Assembly: GCA_027493615.1 (NCBI GenBank) | Contig: JAOSKK010000038.1 | Location: 558,001-622,000, forward strand | From: Verrucomicrobiota bacterium | Lineage (GTDB): Bacteria > Verrucomicrobiota > Verrucomicrobiia > Limisphaerales > J093 | Length of the DNA: 64,000 bases | Reading direction: 5' to 3' | Shown: positions 8,988-19,080 of the stretch, in pieces | How the letters are laid out: each line of letters opens with the position of its first letter | Numbering within the stretch: the first letter of the stretch is position 1 | The notes under the pieces: model-generated | What the model was told of the DNA's origin: nothing | The model's database searches: none | Seen by the model: only the letters and a program-made list of their open reading frames with translations | Translations under genes and position numbers: made by a program

Positions 8988-10646
8988 ATGAAACCGCACC
9001 TAAGCCTGCTGCTGCTCCTGGGTCTGACCCCGCCCGCCGGTGTCGCTGCCGCCACCCCCACTCCCACCGCCACCACGGAGGCCAACCGTGTCGCGGAGTG
9101 GAGCTTTGAGTCCGCCAAGGACTACGCCGCCCCCTTCCACCACGTCACCCTGGACGCCGTGTTCACGACACCGGATGGCCAGATGTTGCGCGTCCCCGCC
9201 TTCTGGGCCGGCGGCAAGACCTGGCGGGTCCGCTACGCCTCGCCCGCCTCCGGCACCCACGCGTTCCGGACCGAGTGCAGCGACACAACCAACCCCGGCC
9301 TGCACGGCATCACCGGCACGCTCGAGATCACACCTTACACGGGCAACAATCCTCTGTTCCGACACGGTCCGCTGCGCGTCGCCCCGGACCGTCGTCACTT
9401 CGCGCACGCCGATGGCACGCCGTTCTTCTGGCTGGGCGACACGTGGTGGATGGGCCTGGCGAGGCGTCTCGAATGGCCGGCGGACTTCCAGCAACTCGCC
9501 GCCGACCGCCTCGCCAAGGGCTTCACCGTGATCCAGATCGTGGCCGGCCTTTACCCTGATCAGGCTGCATTTGGCGATCGCGCGCTCGGCGACGGTGGAT
9601 TCGCCTGGGAACGTCTTTACGCGCGGATCCGACCCGAGTACTTCGATGCGGCCGACCGCCGTATTCAGCACTTGGTCGAACAGGGCCTCGTGCCGTGCGT
9701 CGTCGGCGCCTGGGGTTACCACCTGCCGTGGTTGGGCACCGAGAACATGAAACGGCACTGGCGATACCTGGTCGCCCGCTGGGCCGCTCTCCCGGTCGTC
9801 TGGGTCGCCGCCGGCGAACAGGCCATGCCGTGGTACAACTCCGGCAATAAGGAGGCCGAAACCCAGCAACTGCGGCGCGAATGGACGGAGGTGATCCGGT
9901 TCCTGCGCGCCACCGATCCGTTCCATCGTCTGATCACGACCCACCCGCGCAGCCACGCCCGCGATGAGGTGCTGGATCCCACCTTGCTGGATTTCGAGAT
10001 GCAGCAAACCGGTCATGGCAGCCCGACCGCCCAGCACGCCGCCCGGGCCATCGAGGCCTGGAACCGCCCGCCGCGGATGCCCGTCTTGTCGGGCGAATCC
10101 CGATACGAAGCCCTCGAAATCCGGCCGACCCTCGGCGCGAAGGAGGCACGCGAGGCGTTCTGGGCCCACCTGCTGAACAGCGGTTGCGCCGGCCACACTT
10201 ACGGGGCCAACGGCATCTGGCAGGTGAACCGCCCCGACCAGCGCTACGGCCCGTCGCCGGGCGGCAACGATTGGGGCGGCACGCCATGGTCCGACGCCAT
10301 GCGCCTGCCCGGTTCCACCCACCTCGCCCACGCCAAACGGTTCCTCCTCACACTGCCGTGGCACGGCCTCGCGCCCGCTCCCGACCTCTTCACCGGCGCC
10401 ACCTCCGCGGCCGCCACCGCTGACAGGCGCTGCCTGCTGGCCCTCAGCACCGAAGGGCGCAGCGTGGTCGCAAACCTCGCGGAACTCCCCGGCGCCGCCA
10501 CCGCCCGCTGGTTCGATCCCACAAGCGGCGCCTTGCAGGCCGCGGGGAATTCTCCCTTTCCCAACGCCGCCACCCATGAGTTTGCGCCGCCCGGCCGAAA
10601 CGCCGCCGGCGACGTCGACTGGGTTCTGCTGCTTGAAGTCCCCTGA
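8988..10646 (+). CDS. Apiosidase-like glycoside hydrolase (DUF5060/DUF4038), secreted
   Basis: Intact, 552 residues from ATG 8988. Signal peptide residues 1-22 (MKPHLSLLLLLGLTPPAGVA). An N-terminal DUF5060-like beta domain (EWSFESAKDY, VRYASPASGTHAFRTECSD) is followed by the DUF4038 TIM barrel: RHFAHADGTPFFWLGDTWW, GFTVIQIVAGLYPDQ, VVGAWGYHLPW, VVWVAAGEQAM, LLDFEMQQTGHG, PVLSGESRYE and AGHTYGANGIWQVN. The Glu in AAGEQ and the one in SGESRYE are candidate catalytic acids. A C-terminal beta domain closes it. Family members cleave plant-type side-chain sugars, but the substrate here is not known. A Gfo/Idh/MocA gene follows 23 bp downstream, suggesting a sugar-degradation operon. Confidence 0.85.
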   Translation: MKPHLSLLLLLGLTPPAGVAAATPTPTATTEANRVAEWSFESAKDYAAPFHHVTLDAVFTTPDGQMLRVPAFWAGGKTWRVRYASPASGTHAFRTECSDTTNPGLHGITGTLEITPYTGNNPLFRHGPLRVAPDRRHFAHADGTPFFWLGDTWWMGLARRLEWPADFQQLAADRLAKGFTVIQIVAGLYPDQAAFGDRALGDGGFAWERLYARIRPEYFDAADRRIQHLVEQGLVPCVVGAWGYHLPWLGTENMKRHWRYLVARWAALPVVWVAAGEQAMPWYNSGNKEAETQQLRREWTEVIRFLRATDPFHRLITTHPRSHARDEVLDPTLLDFEMQQTGHGSPTAQHAARAIEAWNRPPRMPVLSGESRYEALEIRPTLGAKEAREAFWAHLLNSGCAGHTYGANGIWQVNRPDQRYGPSPGGNDWGGTPWSDAMRLPGSTHLAHAKRFLLTLPWHGLAPAPDLFTGATSAAATADRRCLLALSTEGRSVVANLAELPGAATARWFDPTSGALQAAGNSPFPNAATHEFAPPGRNAAGDVDWVLLLEVP

Positions 10647-10669
10647 AACCGCTTCCCCTGGACATTGCC

Positions 10670-11854
10670 ATGAACGCCACTACCCCAACTCCCGTCAGCC
10701 GTCGTCAGTTCGCCAAGTCCACCCTCGCCGCCGGGGCCGCCTTGGCCTCTGGTGCCCTCACGGTGCGGGGTGCCGAAACGCCGTCCCGACGCGTCCGCAC
10801 GGGCGTGATCGGGTGTGGCAGTGTGTCCAACGCCTACCTGCCGGAACTCACCCGGTGCCCATTTGTCGAGGTGGTCAGCCTCTGCGATATCAAACCGGAA
10901 CGGGCCCTGCGACAGGCGGAGCGGTTCCGCATCGGCCATCATTATCCCCACATCGACGCCATGCTGGCCGGGGAACCGTTCGACTTCCTCGTCGTCCTCA
11001 CCGACATGCAGGTGCACGAGGGGATCAACCGCCGCGCCCTCGAGGCCGGCAAACATGTCTGGAGCGAGAAACCCATCGCCAACACCCTCGCGGCCGGCCA
11101 GGAACTCCTGCGGTTGGCGCGCCAGAAGCAGGTCCGGCTCTGGGGCGCACCCATCACCGTGCAAAGCCCCCAGTTTGCCTTCATGGCCCGAACACTCGCC
11201 GCCGGAAAACTCGGCCGTGTTGCGGCCGCCCACGCCGACTACGGGCACGAAGGTCCGGACTGGTCCGCGTTCTTCTACGAGAAGCTCGGCGGCTCGATGC
11301 CGGACCTGGCCGTGTACAACCTCACGACATTGACCGGCCTCCTCGGTCCCGTTCGCCACGTCTCGGCGATGCTGAGCATCGTCACTCCGGAACGCACGGT
11401 GAGGGACAAGGGGCGCATCCAGGTCACCGAAGAGGACAACGCCATGGTCTTGATGGACCACGGCCAGGGCGTGATCTCCCACGTCCAGTCCGGGTTCAAC
11501 TACTTCAACCCGCACGGGCACGATGGCAGCGGTGAGCAGCGGCATACGATCACGCTGGTGGGTTCGCGCGGTTTCATGGGGTTGGTCGGCTACGACTGGG
11601 CCCCTTTGGGCGTGGACCTGGCGACCCACGATGCGCCGAAGCTCGAGCGACACGCCACCGACGCCCAGGGGTATGTCTGGCAGCAGGGCGCGGTGCTCGC
11701 GGCCGAATGCCTGGTGACCGGCAGGGAACTGCTCGTCAATCCCGAACACGCCCTCCACGTGCTTGAAATCATCACTGCCGCGCGCGAATCCCAGGCCACG
11801 GGCCGCCGGGTGGCCCTCACCTCGACCTTTCCCTGGCCCGTGGTGAGCGCGTGA
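10670..11854 (+). CDS. Tat-exported Gfo/Idh/MocA family oxidoreductase
   Basis: Intact, 394 residues. A twin-arginine signal (SRRQFAKSTLAAGAALASGA) opens the protein, so it should be exported folded with its nucleotide. The NAD(P)-binding Rossmann fold is shown by RTGVIGCGSVSNAYLPEL, VEVVSLCDI, DFLVVLTDMQVHEGINRRAL and the family motif GKHVWSEKPIANTL (Lys and Pro of the E-K-P motif present). The C-terminal alpha/beta domain follows. Exported members in the PVC group are proposed to oxidise sugars extracytoplasmically; substrate unknown. It lies 23 bp after the DUF4038 hydrolase and probably acts in the same pathway. Confidence 0.85.
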   Translation: MNATTPTPVSRRQFAKSTLAAGAALASGALTVRGAETPSRRVRTGVIGCGSVSNAYLPELTRCPFVEVVSLCDIKPERALRQAERFRIGHHYPHIDAMLAGEPFDFLVVLTDMQVHEGINRRALEAGKHVWSEKPIANTLAAGQELLRLARQKQVRLWGAPITVQSPQFAFMARTLAAGKLGRVAAAHADYGHEGPDWSAFFYEKLGGSMPDLAVYNLTTLTGLLGPVRHVSAMLSIVTPERTVRDKGRIQVTEEDNAMVLMDHGQGVISHVQSGFNYFNPHGHDGSGEQRHTITLVGSRGFMGLVGYDWAPLGVDLATHDAPKLERHATDAQGYVWQQGAVLAAECLVTGRELLVNPEHALHVLEIITAARESQATGRRVALTSTFPWPVVSA

Positions 11855-12107
11855 TCCGGGATCCGGGATCCGGGACCTGGGATAGCCTCAACGGACGGCC
11901 TGAAAGGCTTGACAGAGGATGGGCTGGGTCGGGACGGTCGGTGGCATGAAACCGCTCCCACTGTGCATCGATGCCAGCTTCACCAAGAGGTTCGAGGTCA
12001 ACGGTCGGGAAACCGCCAAGATCCGGGACGCCACTCGCTTTCCGCCGTGGTTTGTCCGCGCCCGCGGCACGAACCCCGAGGATCGGAACCGGTTGCGCGG
12101 GTGTCGA

Positions 12108-12909
12108 ATGGGGTCCGCGGCCTTCACCCTGATCGAACTGCTGGTGGTGATCGCGATCATCGCGATTCTGGCGAGCATGCTGTTACCGGCGTTGGGCAAG
12201 GCGAAGGACAAGGCGCAGGGGGCGGGTTGCCTGAGCAACGGGAGGCAGATGCAACTCGCCTGGTCCATGTACTCCCACGATTACAATGACTGGATCGTAC
12301 CCAGCCGCTGGTGGGTCGGGGGAGCGCTGGACTACAGCTCCCACCCCGACAACACGAACACCGCCCTGCTGATGAACCCGGCTCAGTCGTTTCTCGCGCC
12401 CTACACGGTGTCGCCCGGCATCTACAAGTGCCTGGCCGACAAGTCCGCGGTGCGTATTGGCGGCCGCATGCACAGCCGGGTGCGGAGCTACTCGATGAAC
12501 AGTTGGATGGAGGGCAACCCGGCCTTTCCCCCTCGTGCAAGGGTCGAATGACGACAACCGGGGCGACGGCAAGCGGTACCGGCAGTTCCACAAATCCAGC
12601 GACATCACCTCGCCGGCGCCGTCTCAGGCGTGGGTGATGGTGGACGAGCATCCCGACGGCATCAACGACGGCTGGCTGGCGGTCCGGATGTACACCGATG
12701 GCCGGGCGTATTGGCGGGATCTGCCGGCCAGTTACCACAACGGGGCTTGTGGATTTGCGTTTGCCGACGGCCACTCGGAGGTGAAGCGATGGCTGGAGGA
12801 CTCCACCAAGCAACCCATCCGGCGCGTCTACAACTCGTTCAACTACTTCACCCAGCAGACGCGCGACTACGTCTGGTTCAGTGAACGCTCCACCGCCGTG
12901 GTGCCTTAG
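12108..12909 (+). CDS. Type II/IV pseudopilin-like protein (DUF1559 style), frame-broken
   Basis: About 266 residues. The prepilin methylation motif AFTLIELLVVIAIIAILASM follows MGSA, and its Glu-5-like residue is present. The motif GFAFADGHSEVKRW near the C-terminus is the family's H-x-n-D-G signature. Prepilin peptidase should cleave before the FTLIE helix; the product would sit in the inner membrane or be surface-exposed. ATG 12108 gives a four-residue leader, while an in-frame ATG at 11946 would give a leader of about 60 residues. The frame breaks at the C5 run 12528-12532; four Cs restore AFPLVQGSNDDN. Verrucomicrobial genomes carry many such orphan pseudopilins. Its neighbours do not include other secretion genes. 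Confidence 0.8.
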
Positions 12910-13032
12910 TCCGGTGATCGCATCCCCGTTGTAGGCGCCGACGGTCGGTGGCGGTTTCATGCCGAGCAGGAGATGGCGGCACGCGGCGCCCGATTCCCCA
13001 TCCGCGGCTTGCCCCGACCGGCGGGAAATCGT

Positions 13033-15520
13033 ATGTCCTTGCCCATGAAACGGCGTCGGCGTTCGTGGACTGGCCTGCGGTGGATCGTGGCGTGTCTGGT
13101 CTTGGGGAACGAAGGCGGCACGGCGTGGGGCGCAACGGCGGCTGGCCCGTTGCTCCCGGCCCGGCTCGAAGGTGTCTGGGGCACGGTGAGGGAAGTCCTC
13201 TTCTGCACGCGTCTCCGGTATGATGACCCGCACTGGTACGCCAACATCGGCTACTACTGCGACGATGAGACGCGGAAGGCCTACACCGGCAACGGCCAGC
13301 CGGATGTGGGACGACTGCTCAAGCTGAACCTCGAAACGGGCGGCGTCAGCACCGTCTTCGATGCCCGGGGCGGGTCGATCCGGGATCCGCAGGTCCACTA
13401 CGACGCCCGCAAGGTGCTCTTCTCCTACCGTCCCGCCGGCACCGACCACTACCACCTCTATGAAATCGCCCTGGACGGCACGGGACTGCGGCAGATCACC
13501 GACGGCCCCTTCGACGATTACGAACCTGCCTATCTGCCGGACGGCGACATCGTGTTCGTGTCGACGCGTTGTCAGCGCTGGGTGAACTGCTGGATGACGC
13601 AGGTAGGGGTGATGTACCGCTGCGACGCCAACGGAGGCGGGATCGAGGCCATCTCAGCCAATACCGAGCACGACAACACGCCGTGGCTCTTGCCCGACGG
13701 CCGGCTGCTCTACACGCGCTGGGAGTACGTGGACCGCAGCCAGGTCGAGTATCACCATCTCTGGACGATGAACCCGGACGGGACCGGGCAGGCCGTGTAC
13801 TACGGGAACCAACGGTCCCATATCGTCATGATCGACGCCAAGCCGGTGCCCGGCACCGACCTGGTGGTGGCTTGCTTTTCACCCGGGCATGGCGTCAACG
13901 AACACGACGGCATTGCCACGCTGGTGACACCGGAGTGCGGCCCCGATGCGCCCGCTTCCGCGCGGCCGCTGCACCGCGGCGGCCTGGTGCGGGATCCGTT
14001 CCCACTGTCGTCCACGTCCTTTCTGGCGGCCCGCGGCAACCAGGTGGTCCACCTCGACGGCGCGGGCAACGTCGCGGTGCTGTACACGCTGGACGGACCC
14101 GGGGGCGTGCATGAGCCACGCCCGATCCTCGCCCGACCCCGCGAAAGGCTCATCCCGTCGCGCACCCATCCGCGGAGTGCCACGGGCACGTTTGTGCTGG
14201 CGGACGTCTATGCCGGCCGGAACCTGTCCGGCGTGAAACCCGGTGACATCCGCAAGTTGCTCGTCCTTGAGTCGCTGCCCAAGCCGGTGAACTTCAGCGG
14301 GGGGCCGGACCTGACCAGTTGGCTGGGCACCTTCACCCTCGAACGCGTGTTGGGCACGGTGCCGGTCGAGCCGGACGGATCGGCGTGCTTCGAAGTTCCC
14401 GCCGGGCGACAGGTCTTCTTCGTGGCGCTCGACGAGCAGGACCTTTCGGTGAAACGCATGCAGAGTTTCGCGTCGCTCATGCCGGGCGAGACGCAGGGCT
14501 GCGTGGGATGCCATGAGCCGCGGACCCAAACGCCGGCCTTGTCGAAAGGCACGCGACTGCTTGCGCTCGAAAGGCCCCCGAGCCGGATCGAGCCGTTTGC
14601 CGAACACCCGGATGTCCTGGATTTCGGGCGCGACATCCAACCCATCCTCGACCGCCATTGTGTGAGGTGCCACGGCTACGAACGGCACGAGGGCGGGGGT
14701 GCTCCTGGGCGGCGACCTCGGACCGCACTGGTCCCATGCGTACTTCAGCCTCCTCGCCCATCGCCAGGTGGCAGACGGTCGTAACGGTCTGGGCAACCAA
14801 CCGCCGCGCACCCTCGGCAGTTCCGCGAGTCCGCTGCTGGCCAAGGTGGGGGGGAGCATCACGAGGTCCAGGTGTCTTCCTACGAGTGGCGCACCCTCTG
14901 GCTCTGGATCGAGAGTGGGCGCCGTTCGCCGGCTCGTACGCGGGCCTGAGGAACGCCGAGCAGCAGGCGCAGGTTGGCCAGGCCCTCGGGCCGTTGGCCG
15001 CCGAGTTCGCCGCCGTCCAGCGGCGTTGCGGGGTCTGTCACACGGGGACGGATCCCGGATCCTCAGCCCCCATGCGGTTGCCCTATGACCCGAACCTGCA
15101 GGAACGCCGGGCATTGGCCGGTCGCCCGACGGGCGAGTACGAGCGGATTGTCTTGGAGCGGGACCCGATCGCGCGCTACAGCCTGAACGTGCTGGTGAAT
15201 CTCACGCGGCCGGATCGCTCGCCGCTCCTGCTCGCTCCGCTGGCGAAGAGCGCTGGCGGTTGGGGCGTTTGTCCCGATGGGTTTCGGACGCGACCGACCC
15301 GGACTATCAGCGGTTATTGGCGGCGTTGGAGCGGAGCCGGGAACACCTCGCCTCACCTCCGCGGTATGGCACTGCCGGTTTCCAGCCCAACGCGCAGTAC
15401 ATCCGGGAGCTCAAGCGGTTTGGCGTGCTGCCCGGGGATTTTGAGAGCGGCCCGGACGCACTTGACGGGTTTGCAGCGGATCAAGCGTACTGGCGAGCGC
15501 TGTGGCCGCGGACGCCGTGA
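13033..15520 (+). CDS. HzsA-related multihaem protein with TolB-like propeller (frame-broken)
   Basis: About 829 residues after repair. Signal peptide with a basic start (MKRRRRSW) and the hydrophobic core WIVACLVLG. A TolB-like propeller follows (KVLFSYRPAGTDHYHLYEI, DGDIVFVSTRCQRW, PDGRLLYTRWEYVDRS). The middle domain (SFLAARGNQVVHLDGAG, GTFVLADVYAGRNLSGV, VPVEPDGSACFEVPAGR) resembles hydrazine-synthase alpha subunit relatives. Three c-type haem motifs: CVGCH (near residue 489), CVRCH (543) and CGVCH (666). Four frame breaks in G runs (14695-14699, 14848-14854, 14917-14919, 15262-15265), each off by one. Hydrazine synthesis is not implied; HzsA-related proteins in Verrucomicrobia have no known activity. 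A periplasmic redox role is likely. Confidence 0.75.
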
Positions 15521-15540
15521 GCACGGCTTTGGGTGAACGC

Positions 15541-15639
15541 AAAGCGGCGCTGAAGCGCTCGCACTCCAAACGCTTCGCGACCTCCGTACCGCCGGGTGCG
15601 CGCAATGCGCTTGGAGTGCGAGCGCTTCAGCGCCGCTTT
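15541..15639. terminator. 29-bp perfect inverted repeat (palindrome family 2)
   Basis: The arm 15541-15569 (begins AAAGCGGCGCTGAAGCGCTC) is matched exactly by its reverse complement at 15611-15639, with a 41-nt loop. It lies between the convergent HzsA-related gene and the spermidine-synthase-like gene, and its second arm ends in T5, so it can terminate transcription from the left. A diverged copy sits at 44534-44636, again between convergent genes, so it is a repeated element and not a one-off terminator. Confidence 0.75.
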
Positions 15640-15692
15640 TTGTGAGGGTTGCGGCTGATCGCACGGCGCCGCGATGGACGAGGCCGTCCCGA

Positions 15693-18600
15693 TCAAGGCG
15701 CGGCGGCGGGCGGAGCGGGTGCTGCTGCCGCGGCGGCCTTCTGGGCAACCGCGGCGAACACGCGGCGCTGCGTGAACTCGAACCGGAGTGCCCCGGCGCG
15801 GCCGGGCTCGCTGAGATACCCGCCCTGCACGACGCCCTGACAGAACGCCATGGCCTTGGCAACCTCGCCGAGTCGCAACCACGCGTCGGCGGCGGCGGCC
15901 GCGGCGCGCAAGGGGGCGCCGGGATCGAGCCGGAAGCGAGCCGGGCCACGTTCGAGGTCGGTCCCGAAGGCCAACTGGCTCCACTCGAGGCACTGCTCGT
16001 CGTCCTCCCGGTCCCAGGCCAGCTCCGCCATCCAGGCTTGATAGACGCGCTGATGCTCGGGATCGACCTGGTTGAGCCGTGGCAGCACGCGGTCGAGTTC
16101 CTCGGTTGGCGGCCGGTTGAAGACCGAGCGTTGTCCCAGGTACTGCCGCATCAGGGCCCGGCCGTATTGCCGCAACAGAAGGGGATCCTCCGCGGCTCGC
16201 TCGAAAATGAGCTCGCGCCGGGGCGTCAGACGGAGGACCTCGGGATCACCGGCGGGAGCGAAAACGGGGAGGCGGGCGGCGATCTCGAGCGGGAGCGGGT
16301 TGGCCGGCTGCTCCCGTTGCCAGCGCAGGAGCAGGGTCACGAACGCCTCGAGGGGGCGCGTGTCGTCCATCGTGTAATAACCGGCGAAGGCCGCGAGATC
16401 CTCCCGGCCCATGCCCTTCTCCCGCAGCCACTGACCCAGAAAGGTGGCGGGCCGCAGCGAGAAGGTCTCGTCGAGTTCGAGGAACCGCTCGGCGCGCGCG
16501 CGCGCGAAGAAGTCCCGTTGCGCGGTATACTCGAGGATGGGGAAGAAATCGCTGTGCACGCGCGTTTCCGGCGGAGGGACCAGCGCGCCGTGGTCAAAGC
16601 CGATAAGTTGTTGGGAGAGCAGCAGCGGGACGTTGTCGAGGCCGACCCGGGCGAGGTCGGCGTTGACAGCGGGATGGCCAAGTCGCGCGGCGAAGGCAGC
16701 GAGGTCGACCGCCGGCGGTTGGAGGGCGCCCACCAGGAAGAGGTCGCCCTGGATGCTGCGCCAAAGGCTGACGTGGGGGAAGACGCGGCTGAAAGTGCCC
16801 ATGACCATGTCGAGGCCGGCATCGCTGAACTCGTACACCTGGATCCACTGGAGCATCAGACCGTCGGGCACCAGCCGCGAACGGCAGGTTTCGTAGAACT
16901 CCAGGCTGAACACGCCGGCCACCCCGGCCATCCAGGGGTTCGACGGTTCGCTGATGATCACGTCGTAGCGGCGGTCGGTCAGCAGCAGGAAGGACTTGGC
17001 GTCTTCCTCGATCACGCGCACGCGCGGATGTTCGAGGGCGTTGTGGTTCACCTCCCGGAACAGGGCCGCTCCTTCGATCACTTCGCGGGAGATTTCGACG
17101 GCATCGAGGTGCTGCAGGGACGGATGGCACGTGACGGCACCGACGGTGACCCCGCTGCCGATGCCGATGACCAGGACGTTCGACGACGCCGGTCGGAGCA
17201 GCAGCGGCAGGTGGCCGGACAACACCTGGGTGTTCATGTCACCGCCGGTGCTCGCGTCGGTCTTGCCGTTCACCTTCATGAACTTGAGCGCCGGCATCCC
17301 GGGCGGGCTGTGCACGCCCACCGTGCTGCCCGCGCCGTCCCGATGATAGTGCGTCACGAGGGTTTGAGCCGATTCCTTGAATTCACGCCAGGATCCCGGC
17401 ACCGCGTGTTGCCGGAACAGCCCGAGACTGAAGGCGCCCGGCCACAGCTTCCCAAGGTGGCTGCTCACCACCAGGGTGAGGGCGATCACCGCCACGGGCG
17501 CACCGAAGGCCAGCGCCGTCGACTGGCGCCAGCGCGGCAGGAGCAGGATCGACAGCCCGATCAGGGCGTTGAGCGCCACCCCCAGCCCGAACGTCAGTGC
17601 CAGACCCAGCTTCGGCATCAGCCAGAGCCCCGTCAGCGCCGCGCCCAGAACGGTGCCGACCGTGTTGACGGCGAACACGCGCCCCACCGAGCGCCCGGTT
17701 CGTCCGGCTTCGCGCGTCGCCACGCGGCTCACCAGCGGCAGAGTCATGCCCAGACACACGGTCGGAATCACCATCACGCCGAAGCACACCAATCCCTGCA
17801 GGGCCTCATACACGGGATACGCTTCCACCCGCCGCGCAAGCAGTTGCGCCAGACGCACGAACCAGTAGGGGAGCATGGCGTAGAACCACATCGACGCCAG
17901 CACGGTGCCCGCCAACGCCAGCTCGATCCACGCAAACGCCATCAGCGGGTTCCGCACGCGCGGCCAGCGGTACACCACCCACGAACCCACCGCCAGGCCC
18001 GCGATGAACGTGATCAGCATCAGCGAAAAGGCGTGCGTGCTCGAGCCCAGCGCCAGCGCCAGCAGCCGCGTCCACCCGATCTGGTAGAGCATGGCCACAA
18101 ACCCGGAGAGACCCACCCCGATCACCGCCAGACGCATCTCGGCCGGGGTGTACGTCGCGTCTTCCGCACCGGTCCCCGTAGCGTCCGCCGCGGCAGTCGT
18201 CGGGAAAGCATCGACCGGACGTGGTTCGGGTTGGGCCCGCTTGCCTTCCTGGATCCAACTGCTGACGAACAGCGCCAGCGCCCCAACGCCCAGGTTCATC
18301 GCCGCGCCAGCGAAGATCGTGTATTGCAGCCCGATGGCCGGCAGCCACCAGAAATCGGCCAGAAACGTCCCCACCACCGCGCCCGTGCTGTTGATGAAGT
18401 AAAGGGCCGCGATCTTCTGCCGGAGATCGCTCAGCGACCGCGTCAGCAGCCGGGTGACGACGGGCAGCGTGCCGCCCATCAGCACCGTGGGCAGCAGCAC
18501 GGTCAGCAGGCCAAAGGCGAACTTGAGTGCCACGAGCGTTGTGCCACCGGGTTCAAGGCCGCGACCGAGCGCGACGAACAGCCGGTAACACACCTCGTAC

Positions 18601-18881
18601 CACGTGGGAAACGCCAGCGCGTAGAGCCCGATCCCGATCTCCAGCCACGCGTAAATCGCCAGCGGCCGCACCGAGCGATCGGCCAGGGGACCCAGCCAGA
18701 CGTTGCCGATCGCCAGACCACCCATGAAGGCCACCAGCACGGCCACCACCGCGAAGCTCGTGTGGCCGAGGAACAAGGCCAGGTATCGCGACCAGGCAAT
18801 CTCGTAGACCAACCCCGCTGCGCCAGAAACGAACAGGCACAGCATGACAATCCGGAACAGCGAGCGGTGGCCCAAGTGCAT
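15693..18881 (-). CDS. Membrane-fused spermidine-synthase-like protein
   Basis: Intact, about 1,062 residues from M18881. The N-terminal half has two blocks of hydrophobic helices, each opening with a related motif: VSGAAGLVYEIAWSRYLALF and LSGFVAMLYQIGWTRLLAL. A soluble domain follows with the methyltransferase-like Rossmann fold of polyamine aminopropyltransferases: NVLVIGIGSGVTVGAV, LDAVEISREVIEGA, VRVIEEDAKSFLL, YDVIISEPSNPWMAGVAGVF. The C-terminal 250 residues are helical, TPR-like, ending in an Ala/Pro-rich tail. Such fusions are common in large-genome bacteria; activity on polyamines is unproven. aguA in the same window makes a polyamine link possible but the two are not in one operon. 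Confidence 0.85.
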   Translation of the reverse strand: MHLGHRSLFRIVMLCLFVSGAAGLVYEIAWSRYLALFLGHTSFAVVAVLVAFMGGLAIGNVWLGPLADRSVRPLAIYAWLEIGIGLYALAFPTWYEVCYRLFVALGRGLEPGGTTLVALKFAFGLLTVLLPTVLMGGTLPVVTRLLTRSLSDLRQKIAALYFINSTGAVVGTFLADFWWLPAIGLQYTIFAGAAMNLGVGALALFVSSWIQEGKRAQPEPRPVDAFPTTAAADATGTGAEDATYTPAEMRLAVIGVGLSGFVAMLYQIGWTRLLALALGSSTHAFSLMLITFIAGLAVGSWVVYRWPRVRNPLMAFAWIELALAGTVLASMWFYAMLPYWFVRLAQLLARRVEAYPVYEALQGLVCFGVMVIPTVCLGMTLPLVSRVATREAGRTGRSVGRVFAVNTVGTVLGAALTGLWLMPKLGLALTFGLGVALNALIGLSILLLPRWRQSTALAFGAPVAVIALTLVVSSHLGKLWPGAFSLGLFRQHAVPGSWREFKESAQTLVTHYHRDGAGSTVGVHSPPGMPALKFMKVNGKTDASTGGDMNTQVLSGHLPLLLRPASSNVLVIGIGSGVTVGAVTCHPSLQHLDAVEISREVIEGAALFREVNHNALEHPRVRVIEEDAKSFLLLTDRRYDVIISEPSNPWMAGVAGVFSLEFYETCRSRLVPDGLMLQWIQVYEFSDAGLDMVMGTFSRVFPHVSLWRSIQGDLFLVGALQPPAVDLAAFAARLGHPAVNADLARVGLDNVPLLLSQQLIGFDHGALVPPPETRVHSDFFPILEYTAQRDFFARARAERFLELDETFSLRPATFLGQWLREKGMGREDLAAFAGYYTMDDTRPLEAFVTLLLRWQREQPANPLPLEIAARLPVFAPAGDPEVLRLTPRRELIFERAAEDPLLLRQYGRALMRQYLGQRSVFNRPPTEELDRVLPRLNQVDPEHQRVYQAWMAELAWDREDDEQCLEWSQLAFGTDLERGPARFRLDPGAPLRAAAAAADAWLRLGEVAKAMAFCQGVVQGGYLSEPGRAGALRFEFTQRRVFAAVAQKAAAAAAPAPPAAAP

Positions 18882-18939
18882 GCGCGCGGATGGTAGAAAG
18901 GGATCGCGGCGCGGCAATGCTTTTAGTGCCACGGAGACC

Positions 18940-18999
18940 GTAGGAGTCGAGGTGACGAGACTCCGCCCTTGGCGTGAGCCTCCTGACGTCGGCTCCTAC
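18940..18999. repeat. Interspersed palindromic repeat, family 1
   Basis: One copy: left arm GTAGGAGTCGAGGTGACGAG, right arm GAGCCTCCTGACGTCGGCTC plus CTAC, separated by about 12 nt. Arms are imperfect reverse complements. It lies between the end of the proline-rich gene (19081) and the start of the spermidine-synthase-like gene (18881), both on the minus strand. Same family as 3485-3619 and 60388-60464. Confidence 0.85.
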
Positions 19000-19080
19000 G
19001 GGGGGAGGGTGGGGAAAAAAACAAGGCGGCACGGGACCTGCAACGGTCCGGCGCCGCCCGAGGGCGCTACCCGCCGCAAC

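Noticed and set aside
11855..12107. Extended 60-residue leader on the pseudopilin starting at 11946
   Set aside because: Pseudopilins have short leaders, and this segment has no hydrophobic or conserved part; ATG 12108 fits better, though the longer start cannot be excluded.
13033..15520. Evidence for anammox (hydrazine synthase)
   Set aside because: Only an HzsA-related protein is present; no beta or gamma subunit, no hydrazine dehydrogenase and a verrucomicrobial gene context.
15642..18896. Plus-strand open frame of 1,084 codons opposite the spermidine-synthase-like gene
   Set aside because: It is the antisense shadow of an intact, well-conserved gene in GC-rich DNA; its translation is rich in His, Gln and Arg and has no domain.
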